A stretch of DNA of 64,000 nt from Scleromatobacter sp964418745 (GTDB lineage: Bacteria > Pseudomonadota > Gammaproteobacteria > Burkholderiales > Burkholderiaceae_C). Made by a program: the position numbers and the translations under genes. A model generated the notes under the pieces. That model saw nothing but the letters and a program-made list of their open reading frames with translations, had not been told where the DNA came from and did no database searches. Position 1 is the first letter of the stretch. The number at the start of each line of letters is the position of its first letter. Below, one piece after another: positions 49,584-61,402 of the stretch. The stretch covers positions 248,001-312,000 of the forward strand of contig CAYQMX010000001.1 of assembly GCA_964418745.1 (NCBI GenBank), written 5' to 3'.

Positions 49584-50698
49584 AGACCGTCCACCATCGA
49601 CCGACCTCCGCCACCCCGGGCGTTTCCATCGAGCTGCTGAGCCTGCACTACGGCACGCCGGGCAAGGGGCCGAAGGCGACGCTGCAGGCGGCGCTGCACG
49701 CCGACGAGGTGCCCGGCCTGCTGGTGGCGCATCGCCTGCGCGAGCGCCTGGCCGCGCTGGAGGCGGCGGGCCGCATCGTCGGCGAAGTGGTGCTGGTGCC
49801 CGTGGCCAACCCGATCGGCCTGTCGCAGCGCGTGCTGCAGACGGTCGAGGGCCGCTTCGACCTGGCCAGCGGCGAGAACTTCAACCGCCACTACGCCGAC
49901 CTGTTCGACGCCGTCGTCCAGGCCGTCGACGGCCAGCTCACCTTCGACGCCACGCACAACGTCGCGCTGGTCCGCGACGCGCTGCGCGCGGCCGCCGCCG
50001 CGCTGCCGCAGCGCAATGCGCTGGAGAGCCTGCGCCGCACGCTGCTGGGGCTGAGCATCGACGCCGACATCGTGCTGGACCTGCACTGCGACAGCGAAGC
50101 CGTGCTGCACCTGTACACCGAGACCTCCGTGTGGCCGCAGGTCGAGCCGCTGGCGCGCCTGCTGGGCGCCGAGGCGGCGTTGCTGGCCGAGGAGTCGGGC
50201 GATCATCCGTTCGACGAGGCCTGCTCGACGATCTGGCCGCGCCTGGCCGCGCGCTTCGGCTCCGCCACGCCGATCCCCGGCGCCTGCGTGGCGGTGACGG
50301 TGGAACTGCGCGGCGAGGCCGACGTCGCCTACGATCTGGCCGACCACGACGCGCAGGCGCTGCTCGACTACCTCGCCTGGCAGGGCGTGATCGCCGGCGC
50401 CCCCGCCGAGCTGCCCGCGGCGCGCTGCGAAGCGACGCCGCTGGCCGGCTCCATTCCCGTCCTCGCACCGCATGGCGGCGTGGTCGTCTACCTGCGCGAA
50501 CCCGGTGCCCGGGTACTGGCGGGCGAGCGCGTGGCCGACCTCGTCGAGCCGATGACGGGACAGGTCACGCCGCTGCTCAGTCCGGTGGACGGCCTGTTCT
50601 ACGCCCGCGACACGCGCCGCTTCGTGCCGGCGGGCGCCAACGTGCTGCGCGTGGCCGGGCGCGACGCGCTGCGCCAGGGCAAGCTGCTGACCTCGTGA
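49580..50698 (+). CDS. AstE/aspartoacylase-family (M14-like) zinc hydrolase
   Basis: The 372-residue protein has the zinc-binding pair in AALHADEVPG (His40, Glu43) and the third ligand in VLDLHCDSE (near residue 168). A C-terminal beta-barrel with GGVVVYLREPGARVLAGERVADLV resembles the RimK-associated/AstE-type ending. Enzymes of this family deacylate N-acyl amino acids or hydrolyse amides. It lies inside a polar amino-acid ABC operon, an arrangement seen in other Burkholderiales, so it probably hydrolyses the imported compound. Start overlaps the HisM-like stop. The substrate is unknown. Confidence 0.8.
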   Translation: MKTVHHRPTSATPGVSIELLSLHYGTPGKGPKATLQAALHADEVPGLLVAHRLRERLAALEAAGRIVGEVVLVPVANPIGLSQRVLQTVEGRFDLASGENFNRHYADLFDAVVQAVDGQLTFDATHNVALVRDALRAAAAALPQRNALESLRRTLLGLSIDADIVLDLHCDSEAVLHLYTETSVWPQVEPLARLLGAEAALLAEESGDHPFDEACSTIWPRLAARFGSATPIPGACVAVTVELRGEADVAYDLADHDAQALLDYLAWQGVIAGAPAELPAARCEATPLAGSIPVLAPHGGVVVYLREPGARVLAGERVADLVEPMTGQVTPLLSPVDGLFYARDTRRFVPAGANVLRVAGRDALRQGKLLTS

Positions 50699-50711
50699 AC
50701 CAGGGAACCTG

Positions 50712-51480
50712 ATGGCGCATCCAGCCTCCACGTCGACAACCTGCACAAGCGCTTCGGCGACCGCGAGGTGCTGCGCGGCGTGTCGCTCGCCGTCCAGCCC
50801 GGCGAGGTCGCCACGCTCATCGGCGCCAGCGGATCCGGCAAGAGCACCTTCCTGCGCTGCCTGAACCTGCTCGAGCAGCCGCACGAGGGCACGCTGCGCG
50901 TGGGCGACGAGACGCTGGCGCTGGTGCGCGACCGCGACGGCAGCCTGCGCGCGAGCGATGCGAAGCAGTTGCAGCGCTGGCGGGTACGCCTGGCGATGGT
51001 GTTCCAGAACTTCAACTCTGGGCGCATCGCACCGCGCTGGAGAACGTGGTCGAGGTGCCGGTGCACGTGCTGGGCAAGCCCCGGGCCGAGGCGACCGAAC
51101 GCGCGCGCCAGATGCTCGCCCGCGTGGGCCTGTCGCACCGCGAGCACACCTATCCGGCGCACCTGTCCGGCGGCGAGCAGCAGCGCGTGGCGATCGCGCG
51201 GGCGCTGGCGGTCGACCCCGAGATCATGCTGTTCGACGAGCCCACGTCGGCGCTCGACCCGGAACTGGTGGGCGAGGTGCTCAAGGTCATGCGCGAGCTG
51301 GCGGCCGAGGGGCGCACGATGGTGGTCGTCACGCACGAGATGGAGTTCGCGCGCGAGGTCTCGGGCCACTGCGTGTTCCTGCACCAGGGCCGCCTCGAGG
51401 AAGAAGGGCATCCGCGCGAGATCCTGGTGCGGCCGCGCAGCGAGCGCCTGCAGCAGTTCCTGTCCGGCGGCCTGAAGTAG
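50712..51480 (+). pseudogene. HisP-like ABC ATPase with two frame disruptions
   Basis: The coding potential is split. From about 50714 one frame reads LHVDNLHKRFG, GASGSGKST (Walker A) and VFQNFN. After about 51018 the next frame reads ENVVEVPVHVLGKP, LSGGEQQR (signature), MLFDEPTSALDP (Walker B) and VVVTHEMEFA to the stop at 51480. The join reads NFNSGR where homologues have NFNLWAHRTALENV; adding one C restores it, so one base is missing. The only plausible ATG (50712) is also out of frame with the body. The gene is either a recent pseudogene or contains sequence errors. All motifs are otherwise conserved, which favours recent damage or error. Confidence 0.85.
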
Positions 51481-51599
51481 GCCGGTGGCCGTGCGACGAA
51501 GCACGGGCGCGGAGGCCTGAGCGGCGACCGCCGGGCCGACGGCTGGCGCTATGCTCTCGGCCACCCCTCCTTCCGGTGGCCACGAGCCGCCAGCCCGCC

Positions 51600-54892
<3,293 letters not shown>

Positions 54893-54896
<4 letters not shown>

Positions 54897-55717
54897 AACG
54901 CGATGTCGGCCCGGGCGATCCAGCGCTCGATCGCCGGCCCCCTCGCGCTCACGTAGAGCACCTTGACGAGGGGCTTGCCTGGCGCCGGATCGAGCACCAC
55001 GACCGCGTCGCCGGCCACGAGGAAGCCGTGCACCGGGGACTTCGGATCGGGCGCGTCGCGCAGCGATGCGCGGCTGCGCGTGACGTGCGCCCGCGCGGGG
55101 GCGTCGGCGCGGTCCGCGAGCGCCGCCATCTTCGTGGCGAGCGGGGCCCAGTCGGGTGCGTCCGGTTGGGGCTTCGGCGACTGGCCGTCGTCGGCACGGA
55201 TCGCGATGCCGGTGGCCGTCGTCGCCACGCGCAGGATGCGGTAGCACCAGGGATGGCGCGGGTCGTCGGACGGCCGCCGCTCGGCCAGCAGCAGTTCGCC
55301 CGGCGCCATCGTCGGCGGCCGCGGCGGCTGGCAGGCGGGCAGCAGGGCGTCGCTGTCGCCGCGCTGTGCATTGGCGATCTGCGGCAACGCCTCCGGCGCG
55401 ACGGCACGGATGCCCGTCATCTCCCAGACCGGCGCGTGCGGGAAGCGGCGGTCGAACACGAGGATGGGCTGGTCCCTCGGTGCCTCGGCGGTCCAGCATT
55501 CGAGCGTCATCGCGCCGCCGGCCTGCGCCCAGGCGATCACCAGGTTGGCGTTCGGGCACGGGGCCATCGCCTGCCGCGCATCGATGTTGGCCATGCACAC
55601 GCCGCCGCTGCACTGGCGTTCGGGCAAGGGGTCGGCGGCGAGGGCGGCGGTGGCGGCGAGCAGGGCGGCGGCGAGCGCGGGCCGGCGCAGGAGGGAAGGG
55701 GGAAGACGCGAGCGCAT
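54893..55717 (-). CDS. Secreted protein of unknown function with SH3-like C-terminus
   Basis: The 274-residue protein has a signal peptide (LLRRPALAAALLAATAALA). Two cysteine pairs (CSGGVC near residue 36) and further cysteines suggest a periplasmic, disulphide-containing protein. The C-terminal part reads SRASLRDAPDPKSPVHGFLVAGDAVVVLD, the pattern of a bacterial SH3-like domain. The middle domain is unrecognised. It converges on the propeller-amidohydrolase gene with a 4-bp overlap. No function is assigned. Confidence 0.65.
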
Positions 55718-55775
55718 CGAGGAATGTTACGTCGGGGCGGCTATGCTCGCGGACTCGCCACTCCCGGACGCACGC

Positions 55776-56627
55776 ATGCGCATCGAGATCGAACCCGGCA
55801 TCCGGCTCTTCTTCGACGTCGAGGGCACGCAGTTCGTGCCCGCCGGCCCGGCGCTGCGCGAGAAGCCCACCTTGCTGCTGCTGCACGGCGGCCCGGGCTT
55901 CGACCATTCCAGCTTCCGCCCGTGGTTCGGCCGCCTGGCCGACATCGCGCAGGTGATCTACTACGACCACCGCGGCCACGGCCGCAGCGACCGCCGGCCG
56001 CCCGGCGAGTGGACGCTGGACACCTTCGCCGACGACGTCGTGCGCCTGTGCGACGCGCTGGGCATCGTCAAGCCCATCGTGCTGGGCCAGTCGTTCGGCG
56101 GCTTCGTCGCGCAGCGCTACATCGACCGCCATCCCGACCACCCGTCCAAGGTGATCCTGTCCAGCACCTCGCCGCACAAGAAGCAGGAACGCAAGGAGGC
56201 GATGTTCGGCCAGCTGGGCGGCCCGGCGGCGCGCGAGTCGTGCCGGCGTTTCTGGAGCGATCCCAACCCCGCGACCTGGGACGACTACGGCGTGCACTGC
56301 CGCCACCTGTACAACACCACGCCGCAGGATCCCGCCGCCGGCGCGCGCACGATCTACAACCTCGATGTGCTGTTCGCGTCGGCGGCCGGCGAGCAGCGCA
56401 CGATGGACCTGCTGCCGGGCCTGGCCAAGGCGCGCTGCCCGGTGCTGGTGATGGCGGGCGAGCAGGATCCGGTGTGCCCGGTGGCCGACGCGCTGGACAT
56501 CGCCGCCGCGCTGCCGGCGCGCTGGATGCAGTACCGCGCGTTCCCGGACGTCGGCCACGGCGCCTGGCGCGACGACGCCGACGCGGCGTTCGCCGAGTTG
56601 CGCCGCTTCATCCTCGAGCCGGGCTGA
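55776..56627 (+). CDS. Alpha/beta hydrolase (proline iminopeptidase-like)
   Basis: The 283-residue protein shows LLLLHGGPGFDHSSFRPWF (HGGPG oxyanion motif of the proline iminopeptidase-type family), YYDHRGHGRSDRR, nucleophile elbow LGQSFGGFVAQR, AGEQDPVCPV (acid) and DVGHGAWR (His). The HGGPG signature suggests peptidase S33 relatives, but many are esterases or epoxide hydrolases. ATG 55776 was preferred to ATG 55743. It is divergent from the SH3-like gene by about 60 bp. The substrate is unknown. Confidence 0.82.
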   Translation: MRIEIEPGIRLFFDVEGTQFVPAGPALREKPTLLLLHGGPGFDHSSFRPWFGRLADIAQVIYYDHRGHGRSDRRPPGEWTLDTFADDVVRLCDALGIVKPIVLGQSFGGFVAQRYIDRHPDHPSKVILSSTSPHKKQERKEAMFGQLGGPAARESCRRFWSDPNPATWDDYGVHCRHLYNTTPQDPAAGARTIYNLDVLFASAAGEQRTMDLLPGLAKARCPVLVMAGEQDPVCPVADALDIAAALPARWMQYRAFPDVGHGAWRDDADAAFAELRRFILEPG

Positions 56628-56637
56628 AGCGTCCAGA

Positions 56638-57075
56638 ATGTCGTCGATGAACGCCATCCTCGAAGAAGTCATCGCCGCCGCCGACCGCGCGGTCGCCGCG
56701 CTGCAGCAACGCGCCGGCGGCCGCCTCGACTATTCCATCGCCAGCCTCGCGGCCGTCGACGAGATGCTGGCCGAGGTCTCGGACTACGTCGCCGATCTCG
56801 ACGAGGCCGTCGTCACCGGCCTGGTGCAGCAGCTCGGCTGCTACGTGCTGGAGGTCGCGCACCGGGCCTTCGGCGGCGAGTACTTCTGGCACGACGAGGG
56901 CGAGCAGCCCATCCTGGTCGTCGGCGGGCCCGCCGCACATGTCGCGCTGATGACCTGGAGCAAGGTCGTCGGCCGCCTCACCGGCGACGTCGGCGACGAC
57001 ATCGTGTACTTCTTCGACGGCTTCGCCCAGAAGGCCCGCCAGCCCGAGCCGGGCGCGAGCGTGCTGTTCCTCTGA
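56638..57075 (+). CDS. Small conserved hypothetical protein
   Basis: The 145-residue, mostly acidic protein has no signal peptide or membrane helix. It has a helical start (MNAILEEVIAAADRAVAAL), AAVDEMLAEVSDYVADLDE, LVQQLGCYVLEVAHRAFGGEYFWHDE, and ends GASVLFL. I do not recognise the family. It begins 10 bp after the hydrolase stop and may share its transcript. ATG 56647 is a possible alternative start. It is likely a real gene because its codon use and charge are ordinary. Confidence 0.65.
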   Translation: MSSMNAILEEVIAAADRAVAALQQRAGGRLDYSIASLAAVDEMLAEVSDYVADLDEAVVTGLVQQLGCYVLEVAHRAFGGEYFWHDEGEQPILVVGGPAAHVALMTWSKVVGRLTGDVGDDIVYFFDGFAQKARQPEPGASVLFL

Positions 57076-57243
57076 CGCTCGACGGCGATGGCGGCGTGGG
57101 CATGCGCCGTCAGGCGCGCGGACCCTTGTCCTACACGCGTAGCGACGCTGTGCCGACACCGTGCGCCCCCCCCCGGTGCGACAGTGAGTCCATGCCGAAC
57201 GACGGCGGACGCAGAACTCGAACAACACCGACGTCGATCGGCT

Positions 57244-57255
57244 CCCCCCCCCCCC
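57244..57255. repeat. Homopolymer of 12 C upstream of the CsbD-like gene
   Basis: Twelve consecutive C residues lie 18 bp before the ATG of the CsbD-like gene, between its promoter and ribosome-binding site (AGGAG at about 57262). A shorter run of eight C lies near 57167. Such tracts vary in length by slipped-strand pairing. Confidence 0.85.
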
Positions 57256-57273
57256 ACTCACAGGAGCACGACC

Positions 57274-57468
57274 ATGAACAAGGATCAAGTCAAGGGCCGC
57301 GTCGAAACGGCCAAGGGCAATGTCAAGGAAGCCGCCGGCAAGCTCGTCGGCAACGAACGCCTGACCGCCGAAGGCCAGGTCGACCAGGCCGCGGGCAAGG
57401 TGCAGTCGACCGCCGGCGACGTCAAGAACAACGTCGGCAAGGCGATCAAGAACGCGATCGACCGCTGA
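57274..57468 (+). CDS. CsbD-family stress protein
   Basis: The 64-residue, highly charged protein MNKDQVKGRVETAKGNVKEA has the CsbD signature: repeated GxxxxxxGxxxGxxxLxxxGxxxxxxGK pattern (KLVGNERLTAEGQVDQAAGKVQ). CsbD proteins are small, abundant and induced in general stress and stationary phase; the molecular role is unclear. An AGGAG ribosome site is 7 bp before ATG 57274. A 12-C tract lies just upstream. A 17-bp perfect hairpin follows the stop. Confidence 0.88.
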   Translation: MNKDQVKGRVETAKGNVKEAAGKLVGNERLTAEGQVDQAAGKVQSTAGDVKNNVGKAIKNAIDR

Positions 57469-57512
57469 GCGAGCGGCCACCACGGTCGCGCCTTCGGCCG
57501 CGACCGGCCGGC

Positions 57513-57558
57513 AACCGACGACGCCCGGATGGCCAACGCTGTCCGGGCGTCGTCGGTT
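57513..57558. terminator. Bidirectional hairpin terminator (17-bp stem)
   Basis: AACCGACGACGCCCGGA (57513-57529) and TCCGGGCGTCGTCGGTT (57542-57558) are perfect inverted copies around a 12-base loop. The hairpin lies between the CsbD gene stop (57468) and the tautomerase stop (57562), which converge. It can end both transcripts. The stem is longer than usual, without a long T run. Confidence 0.75.
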
Positions 57559-57561
57559 CGG

Positions 57562-57945
57562 CTACACGTGGATGAAGCGGCCGCCTGCGAACGACCAGTT
57601 CTCCCACAGCGTCTCCTTGAAGACCAGCATCACGTTGTCCGGATCCAGCCCGGGCGCGCGGCGCAGGCCGTCGACCAGGTCGGCGGCGATCTTGCGCTTG
57701 ATCTTCACGCTGCGGCCGGTCGACAGCAGGATCTCGATCAGCACGAAATCGTCGGTGCGCGGCGCGGCCAGGTCGGGGTAGCTCGCGTCGTAGCGGAAGT
57801 CCTCGGGCGCCAGCTCCAGCACCCGGTGGAAGCGGTCGGCCTGCGGCACGCCCGAGGCCACCAGGGCGTTGTGCACGGCGTCGAGCACGTCGGACTTGAA
57901 CGCGGCATCCTTGCCGCGGCGCACGGTCAGGGTCACCAGGGGCAT
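57562..57945 (-). CDS. Tautomerase-family protein
   Basis: The 127-residue protein begins Met-Pro, so after Met removal the N-terminal Pro is the probable catalytic base of the tautomerase superfamily. The sequence PLVTLTVRRGKDAAFKSDVLDAVHNAL and VLIEILLSTGRSVKIKRKIAADLVDGL show two beta-alpha-beta units, the doubled Tautomerase_2-like layout. Substrate is unknown. It is on the minus strand, 13 bp downstream of the CopZ-like gene and probably in its transcript. Confidence 0.78.
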   Translation of the reverse strand: MPLVTLTVRRGKDAAFKSDVLDAVHNALVASGVPQADRFHRVLELAPEDFRYDASYPDLAAPRTDDFVLIEILLSTGRSVKIKRKIAADLVDGLRRAPGLDPDNVMLVFKETLWENWSFAGGRFIHV

Positions 57946-57958
57946 TGCGCGCTTTCCC

Positions 57959-58180
57959 TCAGAGGTGGTCGGACGACTCGAGGCCGACCGGGATCGGGTC
58001 GTAGCCCGCGTCGACCAGCGCCTGCGAGAGCAGGAAGCGGTCGAGGTCGGACCGCACGCGCACGAGCTTGGTGCCGAGATTGACGTCGACGGTGGCCGCC
58101 GGGTCGAGCCGGTGGATCGCCTCGGTGACGACGTTGACGCAGTGGCCGCAGCTCATGCCTTCGACGAGGAATTCGGTCAT
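57959..58180 (-). CDS. copZ: CopZ-like copper chaperone
   Basis: The 73-residue protein is a single heavy-metal-associated domain with the copper motif GMSCGHC (near residues 8-14) and the ferredoxin-like fold pattern VDVNLGTKLVRVRSD. It is the length of CopZ chaperones, which carry Cu(I) to copper ATPases. The gene is divergent from the copper-ATPase gene across about 207 bp. ATG 58180 opens the domain (MTEFLVEG). No CueR-like regulator gene is present next to it. Confidence 0.88.
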   Translation of the reverse strand: MTEFLVEGMSCGHCVNVVTEAIHRLDPAATVDVNLGTKLVRVRSDLDRFLLSQALVDAGYDPIPVGLESSDHL

Positions 58181-58387
58181 GGTGTTCTCCTGGAGGGGCG
58201 AGGCGACAGTGTCGCGCCGCTCCAGCATGTCAGCCAACGCCGCTGGATGCGGCCCCTGATCGCGCGCGGGTTTGACCTGGCGCAAACGCCGTGCACATCG
58301 GCCCGCACGTGGGGTTTTTGGCGGCGGCGCAGATCGTTACAGCCAGACCGTCGACACTGGCTGCTTCTTGCGCTTCAATTCCCGACG

Positions 58388-60796
58388 ATGTCCCGCCTGC
58401 CGCCCGCCTCCGTCCTGCCCGCTCGCCGCGACTGGTCCTTCCCGATCGACGGCATGAGCTGCGCCGCCTGCGCGGGCCGGGTCGAGCGCGCGCTGCGGGG
58501 CGTGCCGGGCGTGGCCCAGGCGAGCGTCAACATCGCCACCGAGCTGGCCACCGTGCACGCCGACGCGCCGCTGGCGTTCGACGGCCTGCAGGCCGCGGTG
58601 CAGAAGGCGGGCTATGGCGCGCGGGCGCCCGACCTGCCCGCGCCGCCGCCCGAGTCCGAGGCGCAGGCCTGGCGGCCGGTGATCGTCGCCGCGGCGCTGT
58701 CGCTGCCCTTGCTGCTGCCGATGCTGGCTGGCCTGGCCGGCGCGTCCTGGGCCTGGCCGGCCTGGCTGCAGTTCGCGCTGGCCACGCCGGTGCAGTTCTG
58801 GTTCGGTGCGCGGTTCTACGCCGGTGCCTGGCGCGCGCTGCGCGGCGGCAGCGCCAACATGGACGTGCTGGTGGCCCTCGGCACCACGGCCGCCTATGGC
58901 CTGAGCCTGTACGAATGGTGGGCCGGCACCCGCATGCCCGGCATGGCGCCGGGCCACCTGTACTTCGAGGCCGCCGCCGTCGTCATCACGCTGGTGCTGC
59001 TGGGCAAGCGGCTCGAGGCGCGCGCCAAGCGCCAGACCACCCAGGCGCTGCGCGCGCTGCAGGCGCTGCAGCCCGCCACCGCGCGGGTGCGGCGCGACGG
59101 CGCCGACGCCGACATCGCGATCGCCCGGCTGCGCGTCGGCGACCTGCTGGTGGTGCGCGCGGGCGAGCGCTTCGCCGCCGACGGGCGGGTCAAGGAAGGC
59201 GAGAGCCACGTCGACGAGTCGCTGGTCACCGGCGAGAGCCTGCCCGTGGCGCGCGGCCCGGGCGAGCGCATCACCGGCGGGGCGATCAACGGCGAGGGCC
59301 TGCTGCTGGTGACGGTCACGGCGGTGGGCGCCGAGTCCACGCTGGCCCGCATCGTCCGCCTGGTCGAGTCGGCGCAGGAGAAGAAGGCGCCGATCCAGCG
59401 CCTGGTCGACCAGGTCAGCGCGGTGTTCGTGCCGGTGGTCTGCGGCGTGGCGCTGTGCACGCTGCTGGCCTGGGGGCTGGTCGGCGGCGACTGGGAGCGC
59501 GCGCTGCTGAACGCGGTGGCGGTGCTGGTGATCGCCTGCCCGTGCGCGCTGGGCCTGGCCACGCCGACGGCGCTGCTGGCCGGCACCGGGGTCGCCGCCC
59601 GCCACGGCATCCTGATCAAGGACGCCGAGGCGCTGGAGATCGCGCACGACGTCTCGGTGGTGGCGTTCGACAAGACCGGCACGCTCACCGAGGGCAAGCC
59701 GATGCTGGTCGCCTGCGTGGCGGTCGACGGCGACGCCGCGCGCCTGCTGGCGCTGGCCGCGGCGGTGCAGGGCGGCAGCTCGCATCCGCTGGCGCAGGCC
59801 GTGCTGGACATGGCGTTGTCCACGCACGCCCGCGTGCCCGCCGCGAGCGCGCAGCGCGCGGTGGCGGGCAAGGGCGTGGCCGCGCGGGTGCACCTGCCCG
59901 AGCCGGCGTCGGCGGGCGCCGATGCCCGCCTGGCCGAGGCCATCGCCGCCAGCGCCATCTTGAGCGCGCGCCAGAGCGCGGGCCTGGCGCCGGCCAGCGG
60001 CCTGGCGCTGGCCGCCGTGCCCGAGGCGCCGGCCGGCGGACGCGACCTTGACCTGCGCCTGGGCAGCGCCCGCTGGATGGGCGAACTGGGGGTGGACCTC
60101 GCGCCGCTGGCCGCCCGCGCGGCCGAGCTGCAGACGCTGGGGCGCACGGTGTCGTGGCTGGCCGAGGTGTCCGCCGGCCAGGCCACGCTGCTGGGGTTGG
60201 TGGCGTTCGGCGACCGCCTGCGCGACGGCGCGATCGAGGCCGTGCAGCGGCTGCAGTCCGAGGGCGTGCGCACCGTCATGATCAGCGGCGACAGCCGCGC
60301 CAGCGCCGCAGGGGTCGCGCAGCTGCTGGGCATCACCGAGGTCCACGCCGAGGTGCTGCCCGGCGAGAAGGCCGCGCTGCTGGCCTCGCTGCGCGAAGCG
60401 GCCGGCGCCGCCGCGGGGCGCGGTCGCCACCGGCCGGTGCGCGTGGCGATGGTGGGCGACGGGCTCAACGATGCGCCCGCGCTGGCCGCCGCCGACGTTG
60501 GCATCGCGATGGCCACCGGCACCGACGTGGCGATGGAGGCGGCCGGCATCACGCTGATGCGCGCCGACCCGCGCCTGGTGGCCGACGCGCTCGACATCTC
60601 GCGCCGCTGCGTGGCCAAGATCCGCCAGAACCTGTTCTGGGCCTTCGCCTACAACGTGGCCGGCATCGGCCTTGCCGCCGCCGGCCTGCTGAGCCCGATG
60701 GTGGCCGGCGCCGCGATGGCGTTCAGCTCGGTCAGCGTGGTGACCAACGCGCTGACGCTGCGGCGCTGGAAGGCCGCGCCGGCGCGCGCGGCCTGA
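58388..60796 (+). CDS. copA: Copper-translocating P1B-type ATPase (CopA-like)
   Basis: The 802-residue ATPase has one N-terminal metal-binding domain (GMSCAACAGRV, about 22-32), eight predicted membrane helices, the ion motif CPC (Cys384, Cys386), phosphorylation site DKTGTLT (Asp428), the HP motif SSHPLAQ and hinge GDGLNDAPALAAAD (Asp691). These features are those of Cu(I)-exporting P1B ATPases. ATG 58388 precedes the domain; a shorter leader cannot be ruled out. It is divergent from the CopZ-like chaperone gene, so the two form a copper efflux pair. Confidence 0.93.
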   Translation: MSRLPPASVLPARRDWSFPIDGMSCAACAGRVERALRGVPGVAQASVNIATELATVHADAPLAFDGLQAAVQKAGYGARAPDLPAPPPESEAQAWRPVIVAAALSLPLLLPMLAGLAGASWAWPAWLQFALATPVQFWFGARFYAGAWRALRGGSANMDVLVALGTTAAYGLSLYEWWAGTRMPGMAPGHLYFEAAAVVITLVLLGKRLEARAKRQTTQALRALQALQPATARVRRDGADADIAIARLRVGDLLVVRAGERFAADGRVKEGESHVDESLVTGESLPVARGPGERITGGAINGEGLLLVTVTAVGAESTLARIVRLVESAQEKKAPIQRLVDQVSAVFVPVVCGVALCTLLAWGLVGGDWERALLNAVAVLVIACPCALGLATPTALLAGTGVAARHGILIKDAEALEIAHDVSVVAFDKTGTLTEGKPMLVACVAVDGDAARLLALAAAVQGGSSHPLAQAVLDMALSTHARVPAASAQRAVAGKGVAARVHLPEPASAGADARLAEAIAASAILSARQSAGLAPASGLALAAVPEAPAGGRDLDLRLGSARWMGELGVDLAPLAARAAELQTLGRTVSWLAEVSAGQATLLGLVAFGDRLRDGAIEAVQRLQSEGVRTVMISGDSRASAAGVAQLLGITEVHAEVLPGEKAALLASLREAAGAAAGRGRHRPVRVAMVGDGLNDAPALAAADVGIAMATGTDVAMEAAGITLMRADPRLVADALDISRRCVAKIRQNLFWAFAYNVAGIGLAAAGLLSPMVAGAAMAFSSVSVVTNALTLRRWKAAPARAA

Positions 60797-60799
60797 GCA

Positions 60800-61258
60800 T
60801 CACTGGCGCGTCTGCGCCGCGGCCTGGGTGAAGAAGTCGTAGATGCCGTCGTCGCTCATGTGGCGCGCGTCGGCGAGCTCGCCCGCACGGGTGGTGAACA
60901 GCACCTTGTTGTCGGGCGAGACGATCACGGCCGAGGGGATGCCCTTCTTCGTCGGGTTGCCGTAGGCGGCGGTCACGTCGAGGTTGTGGTCGAAGTTGCC
61001 GACGTCCACCTTGACGACCTTGAACCGGCCCATCAGCTCGGCGTTGCGCCCGGTCTTGAGCGCATGGTCGAGCGCGCGGCAGTCCTCGCACCAGTTGGCG
61101 CCGAAGATCAGCAGCACCGGTTCCTTCGCCTTGGCGGCCGCCTGCAGCGCGGCGGCGATCTGCGCCTTGGCGTCGGCGGACTCGTCGTAGGGGCGATCGG
61201 CGGCGCCGGCCAGGCCGGCGGACACGGCGAGCGCGAGGGACAGCAGCATCTTCTTCAT
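60800..61258 (-). CDS. Secreted thioredoxin-fold protein
   Basis: The 152-residue product has a signal peptide (MKKMLLSLALAVSAGLAGA) and a thioredoxin-like domain with VLLIFGANWCEDCRALDHAL, the active-site WCEDC, and the cis-Pro region KKGIPSAVIVSPDNK. It would act in the periplasm on disulphides. An ATG three codons upstream (61267) is also in frame, but the signal peptide from ATG 61258 is cleaner. It ends 4 bp from the copper ATPase stop and converges with it. Its partner is unknown. Confidence 0.83.
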   Translation of the reverse strand: MKKMLLSLALAVSAGLAGAADRPYDESADAKAQIAAALQAAAKAKEPVLLIFGANWCEDCRALDHALKTGRNAELMGRFKVVKVDVGNFDHNLDVTAAYGNPTKKGIPSAVIVSPDNKVLFTTRAGELADARHMSDDGIYDFFTQAAAQTRQ

Positions 61259-61336
61259 GGGCGCCATGATGCCAGCGTGGCGGCGGCGTGTCTCGCGGGC
61301 CGGCCAGCGGCCCCGATGGCGTGTCGCCCGGGAATG

Positions 61337-61362
61337 AAAAAAGCCCCGCCGGAGGCGGGGCT
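61337..61362 (-). terminator. Rho-independent terminator of the small secreted-protein gene
   Basis: On the minus strand the stem AGCCCCGCC/GGCGGGGCT (61342-61350 with 61354-61362, 3-base loop) is followed by six T residues. It lies about 40 bp beyond the stop at 61403. Confidence 0.9.
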
Positions 61363-61402
61363 GCGAAGGAGCGGTGGGCGCGCGGCGGGCGCGCGCCGGG
61401 GT

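Noticed and set aside
50768..51475. A complete 235-residue ATPase in one frame
   Set aside because: After about residue 85 this frame turns into Arg/Ser/Cys-rich shadow sequence and lacks the signature and Walker B motifs, which are in another frame.
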